This document shows positions 58,441 to 64,000 of a DNA stretch of 64,000 nucleotides, in pieces. Source of the DNA: Frateuria aurantia DSM 6220 (GTDB lineage Bacteria; Pseudomonadota; Gammaproteobacteria; Xanthomonadales; Rhodanobacteraceae); contig NC_017033.1 in the NCBI RefSeq assembly GCF_000242255.2, positions 1,550,001-1,614,000 on the forward strand. The letters run 5' to 3'. The translations under genes were made by a program, and so were the position numbers. Below the pieces are notes generated by a model. That model was not told the origin of the DNA. It saw only the letters and a program-made list of their open reading frames with translations, and searched no databases. Position 1 is the stretch's first letter, and every line of letters starts with the position of its first letter.

Positions 58441-60048
58441 GTGGCAAGTGCACCTCGCAGGCTTCGCTGGCTGACTGCTGGCGACATCAATGGTTTTCTG
58501 GGTCTGGTGGTCGACAATCTGTCGATCATGGCGTTTATCGCCATGGCGCTGGTGGGGCTGTTCGGCTTTCCGGCCGATCTGGTTTACACCCGGATGTTTC
58601 CAGGCACGGCCCTGGGCGTGTTGATCGGCAATCTGGCCTATACCCTGATGGCACGCCGGCTGGCCCGTCAGAGCGGGCGGGATGACGTGACGGCGATGCC
58701 ACTGGGTCTGGATGCCCCCAGCAGCATCGGTCTGGCCCTGCTGTTGCTGGGGCCGGCCTTTCTGCATTTCAAGCAGACCGGTCTCTCGGCGGATGCCGCC
58801 GCGTTGCTGACCTGGCATACCGGCATGGCGGCGATGGTGCTGATGGGGTTGTTGAAGCTGGTGCTGGCCTTTGCCGGGCCCTGGGTCCAGCGCAAGGTGC
58901 CGCGCGCCGGGCTGCTGGGCTCGATCGCCGGTATTGCCCTGGTGCTGATGGGCTTTCTGCCCCTGCTGGAAATCATGAAGGTGCCGGTCGTCGGCTTCAC
59001 CGGGCTGGGTATCGTGCTGTATGCACTGGTGGCCCGCGGCAAGCTGCCCTTCGGTCTGCCCGGCGTGCTGGTGGCCTTCCTGGTCGGTACGCTGCTGTAT
59101 TACGTGCTGGGGCCGCTGGGCTGGCTGGGCAGCGGTTATCAGCCCCATGCCGCCCTGCAGTGGCGGCTGGCCTTGCCATGGCCCAGTCTGGGCTGGTGGG
59201 AGGGCATGACGCATGTCGGGCCGTACCTGCCGCTGGTGCTGCCGTTCGGTCTGCTGGTGGTGGTCGGCGGCATCAATGTCAACGAAAGCGCCCGCGCCTC
59301 GGGTGATGAATATTCGACGCGGGACATTCTCCTGGTCGAGGCCGTCGCGACCCTGATCGCCGGCATCTGCGGCGGCGTCGCCCAGACCACGCCGTATATC
59401 GGCCAGCCCTCCTACAAGGCGATGGGCGCGCGTACCAGCTATACCCTGATCACTGGCCTGATCATCGGTCTGGGCGGCATGCTGGGCTATCTGTCGACCA
59501 TCGTCGAACTGCTGCCGCTGTCGGTGCTGGCGCCGATCCTGGTATTCGTCGCCATCGGCATCACCACCCAGTCCTTCGAGGCGACGCCTTCCCGTTACGC
59601 CGCCGCGGTGGTTTTCAGCTTCTTTCCGCCGATCGCGCGCATGCTGACCCTCAAGCTCAGCGATCCGACGTATCTGTCACCCGAGCACTTCGCCCAGCTG
59701 TTCCATGCCGCCAATGGCGGTATCGCCGAACTGGCCGTGGTGACGGTGCTGGGCAACGGATTTATCATTACCTCGATGATCTGGGCGAGTTTCGTCGTCG
59801 CCATGATCGATGGCCGGCTGGGCCGTGCAGCGCTGATTCTGCTGCTGGGTGCCGTCTTGACCGCGTGCGGGATCATCCACTCGGTGCTGCTTTCGGGGGG
59901 CGTGTATCTGCCCTGGCATCTTCCCGTCGACATGCGTTCGATGGTGTGGCAGTTCAGCGGCGCCTATCTGACCCTGGCCGTCGTTCTGCTGCTGCTGTCG
60001 CTGCGACGCGAGCCTCGGGCCGATCCCTCGCCGGCCGATGCGATCTGA
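58441..60048 (+). CDS. NCS2/AzgA-like membrane permease
   Basis: 535 aa from the GTG at 58441 (AGGAG seven bases upstream); an ATG at 58396 overlapping DUF3574 would give 550 aa. About 12-14 hydrophobic helices: GDINGFLGLVVDNLSIMAFI, MPLGLDAPSSIGLALLLLGP, VVVGGINVNESARASGDEYS, ICGGVAQTTPYIGQPSYKAM, PLSVLAPILVFVAIGITTQS. These resemble xanthine/uracil/purine transporters (NCS2 or AzgA), with the SxxGG/TTPYIG-like half-helix motifs. The substrate is undetermined. Near-coupled to the DUF3574 gene. Confidence 0.78.
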   Translation: MASAPRRLRWLTAGDINGFLGLVVDNLSIMAFIAMALVGLFGFPADLVYTRMFPGTALGVLIGNLAYTLMARRLARQSGRDDVTAMPLGLDAPSSIGLALLLLGPAFLHFKQTGLSADAAALLTWHTGMAAMVLMGLLKLVLAFAGPWVQRKVPRAGLLGSIAGIALVLMGFLPLLEIMKVPVVGFTGLGIVLYALVARGKLPFGLPGVLVAFLVGTLLYYVLGPLGWLGSGYQPHAALQWRLALPWPSLGWWEGMTHVGPYLPLVLPFGLLVVVGGINVNESARASGDEYSTRDILLVEAVATLIAGICGGVAQTTPYIGQPSYKAMGARTSYTLITGLIIGLGGMLGYLSTIVELLPLSVLAPILVFVAIGITTQSFEATPSRYAAAVVFSFFPPIARMLTLKLSDPTYLSPEHFAQLFHAANGGIAELAVVTVLGNGFIITSMIWASFVVAMIDGRLGRAALILLLGAVLTACGIIHSVLLSGGVYLPWHLPVDMRSMVWQFSGAYLTLAVVLLLLSLRREPRADPSPADAI

Positions 60049-60142
60049 CCGGCGAGGCGGTCACGGACCACTTCCCCGCATGCCCTTGCCGCGAGGGACG
60101 GGCATGCCGCTCCACCCCTGTCGACCTGTCAAAGGAACTGCA

Positions 60143-60673
60143 ATGTCTCTAGCCGACCTTCTGAACCTGCCGGGCGTCACCGCCCGACCCGCCGCCGAGA
60201 CGCGCGACTACGTCTACAACCACACCATGATCCGGGTGAAAGACCTGCAGAAGTCGATGGACTTCTACACCCGCGTGCTGGGTTTCGTGCCGGTGCACCG
60301 CAGTGACTTTCCGGACGCGGAGTTCACCATCTATTACCTGGTGCGCCAGCCGCTGGAATCGATTCCTGCCCATGACGATGACAAGGCGCGGCAGCAGTGG
60401 GTGCTGGGCCAGTCCGGCGTGCTGGAACTGACCTACAACTACGGCACCGAAAAGCAGGCCGATTTCCATTACCACAGCGGCAACAGCGATCCGCGCGGTT
60501 TCGGCCATCTGTGCATCTCGGTGCCCGATGTGCAGGCGGCCTGCGCGCGATTCGAGGAACTGGGCGTGGATTTCCAGAAGCGGCTCAGCGATGGTCGCAT
60601 GAGGCATATCGCCTTTATCAAGGATCCTGACGGTTACTGGATCGAGATCCTGCAGCCGACGCCTCTGGCCTGA
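60143..60673 (+). CDS. gloA: Lactoylglutathione lyase (glyoxalase I)
   Basis: 176 aa from the ATG at 60143. Two betaalphabetabetabeta modules with metal ligands visible: His in YNHTMIRVKDLQKSMDFYTR, Glu in GVLELTYNYG, His in RGFGHLCISVPDV, Glu in DPDGYWIEILQPT. It isomerises the methylglyoxal-glutathione hemithioacetal to S-lactoylglutathione. Length and start (LPGVTARPAAETRDYVYNHT) match the longer eukaryotic/Xanthomonadales-type GloA. Followed by a strong hairpin. Confidence 0.95.
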   Translation: MSLADLLNLPGVTARPAAETRDYVYNHTMIRVKDLQKSMDFYTRVLGFVPVHRSDFPDAEFTIYYLVRQPLESIPAHDDDKARQQWVLGQSGVLELTYNYGTEKQADFHYHSGNSDPRGFGHLCISVPDVQAACARFEELGVDFQKRLSDGRMRHIAFIKDPDGYWIEILQPTPLA

Positions 60674-60690
60674 CCGTTCCCCTGTGTTGC

Positions 60691-60726
60691 AGCAAGCAAG
60701 GCGGCCCGCAAGCCGCCTTGCTTGCT
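60691..60726 (+). terminator. Long perfect hairpin after gloA
   Basis: 15-bp perfect stem AGCAAGCAAGGCGGC / GCCGCCTTGCTTGCT with a 6-nt loop, immediately after gloA; no U-tract, so termination may be partial. It ends 12 bp before the next ATG. Confidence 0.6.
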
Positions 60727-60738
60727 CTGGAGTTTCCC

Positions 60739-61389
60739 ATGCCCGTCAATCTTCCGATCGCCACCAAGGTCCTGATGGCTCTCAATGTGCTGGTCTACCT
60801 GCTGCAGCAGGTCTGGCACGATCCCTTGCTGGTTCATGCCGCCTTGTGGCCGCTGGGGCCTGACCAGATGGCCCAGACGGCCACGGGCGTGGTGGCGGTG
60901 GGGTTTCGTCCCTGGCAGCTGATCAGCTATGCCTTCATGCATGGCAGCGTGACGCATATCCTGTTCAATATGCTGGCTCTGTGGATGTTCGGAGGCACCA
61001 TCGAGCGGACCCTCGGCACGCCGCGGTTCGTGATCTATTATTTTGCCTGTCTGGTCTGCGCGGCATTGGCCCAGCTGGCGGTGACGGCTTGGTTTCTGCC
61101 GGGCTTCTATCCGACGCTGGGGGCTTCGGGCGCGGTCTTCGGCCTGCTGCTGGCCTTCGGGGTGTTCTATCCCAGAGAAAAAGTCTATTTCATGCTGATT
61201 CCGGTGCCGTTGCCGGCCTGGCTGTTCGTCACCTTGTACGCGCTGGCCGAGTTGCTGTTCGGTGTGACCCAGACCCAGGCCGGGGTGGCGCATTTCGCTC
61301 ACCTGGGGGGCATGCTGGGCGGCTGGCTGCTGCTTCAGTACTGGCGTGGACGGCTGCCGTTCAAGCCTGCAAGAACCCTGTGGCGTTGA
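60739..61389 (+). CDS. Rhomboid-family intramembrane serine protease
   Basis: 216 aa from the ATG at 60739 (GGAG upstream). Six TM segments. The rhomboid motifs are present: HGSVTHILFNMLALWMFGG (HxxxN), catalytic Ser in LGASGAVFGLLLAFG (GASG), and catalytic His in VAHFAHLGGMLGGWLLLQY. It cleaves substrates within the membrane; targets unknown. Full length for bacterial rhomboids. Confidence 0.9.
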   Translation: MPVNLPIATKVLMALNVLVYLLQQVWHDPLLVHAALWPLGPDQMAQTATGVVAVGFRPWQLISYAFMHGSVTHILFNMLALWMFGGTIERTLGTPRFVIYYFACLVCAALAQLAVTAWFLPGFYPTLGASGAVFGLLLAFGVFYPREKVYFMLIPVPLPAWLFVTLYALAELLFGVTQTQAGVAHFAHLGGMLGGWLLLQYWRGRLPFKPARTLWR

Positions 61390-61485
61390 TAGCGTTGGTG
61401 GCTGGAGCGGCGCATGGCATCCGACGGAGTCATTCGCCTGCTGGCGCGGATCGGCTGCCTGGACCTGGCGGGAGCTGAGTCGGAC

Positions 61486-62280
61486 TCAGTCCAGCCGGAT
61501 CACCGGGTCGCCTATCCGCAGCCGCCCGTCCGAACGCGGGATCAGGTTCTGGCCGAAGATGATGCCCTTGTCGCTGCGGCGGTAGGTGCCCAGCGTGCGC
61601 AGCGGTTCGCCGGCAGGATCCGGGGACGCAGTCTGCGGATCGACATTCACGAAGATGCAGCGCGTGCAGGCCTTGACCACTTCGAAGTCGACTTCGCCGA
61701 TCCGCAGTCGGTGCCAGCTGTCTTCGGCGTGGGCTTCACAGCCTTCGATGATGAGGTTGGGGCGGAAATGCAGGGCGCCGACCGGATGTTCAAGGCGCTG
61801 GTTCAAGGCATGCACCGAAGCCTGGCCCAGCAGCAGCAGCGGAAAACCGTCAGCCAGGCTGACTTCGTCGCCCGTGCGGCCGTAGCGGGGATCCACCGGT
61901 CGATGGCTGGTCTCCGGGAGTCGGACCAGACGGACCGAGGTGCCCAGCCAGGCGCTCAGCCAGGCATCGGCCGCGGCATTGCCCACCAGGGCCTGGACCG
62001 ACTGCTTCCAGATGCTGACCGGCCAGACGTCTGCCAGACTGGTGTCAGGAATGTGCAGCATCGCCATGCCTGGCGCATGCAATTGCAGGCCGTCGGCCAG
62101 CGGCTGGGCCTGTACCAGACTGATGCGCGGATGGCTGCGTCCGGTGATGAAGCGTCCTTGTGGATCGCAGACCATCCAGCCGCGATCTGCCGCCAGTCCG
62201 CGCGGCAGTACGGCAATGTCGGAGACGGCTTGAGCCGCTCCGGATTTCAGTGGATAGCGATACAGGCCGCCCAGTCGCAT
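61486..62280 (-). CDS. MOSC domain protein (YcbX-like)
   Basis: 264 aa. N-terminal MOSC beta-barrel (LGGLYRYPLKSGAAQAVSD, GLAADRGWMVCDPQGRFITG) then MOSC domain with DGFPLLLLGQASVHALNQRL, FRPNLIIEGCEAHAEDSWHR, and the conserved Cys in ACTRCIFVNVDPQT. Such proteins bind molybdenum cofactor sulfur carriers and act in N-hydroxylated base detoxification in the YcbX branch. The reaction here is inferred. It lies head-to-tail with rapA and converges on the rhomboid gene. Confidence 0.87.
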   Translation of the reverse strand: MRLGGLYRYPLKSGAAQAVSDIAVLPRGLAADRGWMVCDPQGRFITGRSHPRISLVQAQPLADGLQLHAPGMAMLHIPDTSLADVWPVSIWKQSVQALVGNAAADAWLSAWLGTSVRLVRLPETSHRPVDPRYGRTGDEVSLADGFPLLLLGQASVHALNQRLEHPVGALHFRPNLIIEGCEAHAEDSWHRLRIGEVDFEVVKACTRCIFVNVDPQTASPDPAGEPLRTLGTYRRSDKGIIFGQNLIPRSDGRLRIGDPVIRLD

Positions 62281-62306
62281 CGACAGCTCCCTGCCTCGGG
62301 ACCTCC

Positions 62307-64000
62307 TCAGCGCAGGCTGAGGAAGTCGGGGCTGGTGACAAAGCGGATCGCATCCAGCCGCAGCCGGGCCTGGGGCAGGGCATCCAGCAGCTGGGTCCGC
62401 TCGTCGGCCAGCTCGCCGATCTCGCGTTCGCTGACCGAAGGATTGACCTGGCGCAAGGCCAGCAACCGCTGCAGTTCAGCATCGAGCTCGGTGGTGGCCA
62501 GCTCCAGCGCGGCGCTCTTGAGGGCGTCGGCACGGGTTCCGGCCAGGGTTTCGGCCCGTTCCAGCATCGGCGGCACCAGCTTGGCCAGGAATTTGCGATA
62601 GCGAGGCACTTCGATCGTGCGGTCGGCGGCCTTGCGGACCGCGACCGGACTGGGGGCGAAATCCTCGCGCTCGGCCAGACGGGTGTCGACGGTGACCACC
62701 ACCGGCGTCGGCGGCAGATAGCGGTCGGCATCCAGTCGCTGGTCGGCCACGCACTCGATCACGAATACCGCCTGCAGCAATGCGCTGCGGGCCGGCAGCA
62801 TGTCGTCGACCAGAAAGGCCGCATTGCCAAGCTCTCCGGCCAGAGTCAGTTCGATGGCGCCGCCGACCAGCGGATGATCCAGCCGCAGCAAGGGCAGGTC
62901 ATCACGGCTCAGTGCGGTCTTGCGGTCGAAGGTGACGCTGAGCGGGCCTTCCTCGAAGCCGGGCAGGGCATCCGTGGACAGGTATTGCGGGTCCAGCAGC
63001 CAGATACCGGCACTCAATTCTTCCGGATGCACGCCGAACTGTTCGAACAGGCGCTGCACAAAGCCTTCCTGCGCCGGATCGAAATCATGCTGGAAGGCGC
63101 GCTGCAGATCATCGGCATGCAGGTCGCGATTGGCGGCCAGCTCCAGCAGATGATCGCGACCGGCCTGCAGCTGGTCCAGCAGGACCTGATGCATGGCGTG
63201 GGTGTCCTTGATCAGGACCGCGATACGGTCCGGATCCTGGGCCAGGGCGGCGCCCGCCACTTCTTCGCCGAATTCGGCCAGCAACTGGCGGCCGTCGGCC
63301 GGACTGTGGCGGAAGGCATTCATGCCTTGGTCGTACCATTGCGCCAGCAGATGCTGCGGACTTTCCGGGGCCAGGATCAGGTGCAGGCTGATGCTGTGCT
63401 GCTGGCCGATGCGATCGAGGCGGCCGATCCGTTGTTCCAGCAGGTCCGGATCCAGCGGCAGATCCCACATCACCAGCCGGTGAGCGAACTGGAAGTTGCG
63501 GCCTTCCGAGCCGATTTCCGAGCACAGCAGCAGACGTGCGCCATCGGGCTGGGCGAAGAAGGCGGCATTGCGGTCACGCTGGACCATGCTCAGGCCTTCA
63601 TGGAAACGGGCCACGCCGACACCGCTGCGGGTGCGCAGGGCATCTTCCAGCGCCAGCACCTTGGCCTGGGTCCGGCAGATCAGCAGGAACTTGTCTTGCG
63701 GATGGGCTTCCAGCAGCGCCACCAAGGCTTCAAGCCGGGGATCGTGACTGTAGTCATAGTCTTCGTCTTCGGGATGCGCCTGCAGGTCGGCCTGGAACTC
63801 CTGCAGCAGTTGCTGGTTCAGTTCCGCATCCAGTACGCCGGCATCCAGCAGCTGGAATTCGGGCCGGCGCTCGGGGAAGCCGCCGACGCTCTGGCGACGA
63901 TGACGGAACATCGCCCGGCCGGTGCCGTGGCGATCGATCAGCGCGGCGATCAGCGCATGCGCATGGGCCGGCTTCAGCGGATCCGCCAGTGCGGTCTGCA
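62307..64000 (-). CDS. rapA: RNA polymerase-associated protein RapA (N-terminal part outside window)
   Basis: The frame enters at the window edge and ends at 62307; about 563 residues are visible. They contain the second RecA-like lobe of SWI2/SNF2 ATPases: DKFLLICRTQAKVLALEDAL, ARLLLCSEIGSEGRNFQFAH, RLVMWDLPLDPDLLEQRIGR, LDRIGQQHSI (motifs V and VI), followed by the RapA C-terminal region (SVTFDRKTALSRDDLPLLRL, HPLVGGAIELTLAGELGNAA). It recycles RNA polymerase. An internal ATG at 63911 is not the start, since coding continues upstream. Confidence 0.92.
   Translation of the reverse strand, partial: QTALADPLKPAHAHALIAALIDRHGTGRAMFRHRRQSVGGFPERRPEFQLLDAGVLDAELNQQLLQEFQADLQAHPEDEDYDYSHDPRLEALVALLEAHPQDKFLLICRTQAKVLALEDALRTRSGVGVARFHEGLSMVQRDRNAAFFAQPDGARLLLCSEIGSEGRNFQFAHRLVMWDLPLDPDLLEQRIGRLDRIGQQHSISLHLILAPESPQHLLAQWYDQGMNAFRHSPADGRQLLAEFGEEVAGAALAQDPDRIAVLIKDTHAMHQVLLDQLQAGRDHLLELAANRDLHADDLQRAFQHDFDPAQEGFVQRLFEQFGVHPEELSAGIWLLDPQYLSTDALPGFEEGPLSVTFDRKTALSRDDLPLLRLDHPLVGGAIELTLAGELGNAAFLVDDMLPARSALLQAVFVIECVADQRLDADRYLPPTPVVVTVDTRLAEREDFAPSPVAVRKAADRTIEVPRYRKFLAKLVPPMLERAETLAGTRADALKSAALELATTELDAELQRLLALRQVNPSVSEREIGELADERTQLLDALPQARLRLDAIRFVTSPDFLSLR

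Noticed and set aside
61414-62601. Plus-strand 395-codon frame opposite the MOSC gene and rapA
   Set aside because: Antisense to two recognisable genes and without domain features.

Overview
The window is GC-rich chromosomal DNA of a gammaproteobacterium, most likely Xanthomonadales/Rhodanobacteraceae-like. That placement is an inference from gene content and protein character, not from a database match. A complete temperate myovirus-type prophage of about 43.8 kb (6856-50669) interrupts the chromosome at the 3' end of a tRNA-Arg(CCU) gene.

Left chromosomal flank (1-6855): the N-terminal part of a DUF2075/Schlafen-3-like helicase, a divergent PD-(D/E)XK nuclease-like gene, a Bcr/CflA-type MFS exporter, a LysR regulator, a 51-codon remnant of a zinc alcohol dehydrogenase, an aldo/keto reductase, and a degenerate fragment resembling the integrase/attP end of the resident prophage. 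The last item suggests that an earlier related element used the same tRNA site.

Prophage, left arm (6952-16449, leftward): excisionase-like protein, RelA/SpoT-type HD hydrolase (MESH1-like), several small unknowns, a C5 cytosine methyltransferase, a YqaJ exonuclease plus RecT/Bet annealing pair, a nine-residue-repeat protein between two terminators, and a MazG-type pyrophosphohydrolase. Immunity region (16720-19992): two operator clusters with the same 15-bp dyad (consensus TATGCGAAWCGCATA) overlap matching promoters, laid out like lambda OL and OR. Between them are the repressor and four genes in its transcriptional direction, in the place where lambda carries rexAB. Right early region: Cro-like gene, small DNA-binding proteins, a lambda-O-like initiator with five internal iterons followed by an AT-rich tract (candidate origin), a P-like partner, NinB, a DUF1364 nuclease and RusA.

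Late region (25504-49193, rightward): muralytic enzyme, two holin-like proteins, Rz/Rz1-like spanins, head fibre, terminase, DUF1073 portal, head morphogenesis protein, protease with a nested scaffold start, DUF2184 capsid protein, connectors, DUF3383 sheath, DUF3277 tube, tail assembly chaperone with a -1 slippery heptamer, tape measure with a muralytic-like domain, contractile baseplate set, and a tail fibre carrying an identical internal duplication. The tyrosine integrase lies next to the tRNA.

Right chromosomal flank (50724-64000): a TPP riboswitch controls a compact thiC-thiO-thiS-thiG-thiE-thiD operon. It is followed by a Skp/OmpH-like chaperone, a possible Fur-regulated DUF3574 protein plus permease pair, glyoxalase I, a rhomboid protease, a MOSC protein and the 3' part of rapA.
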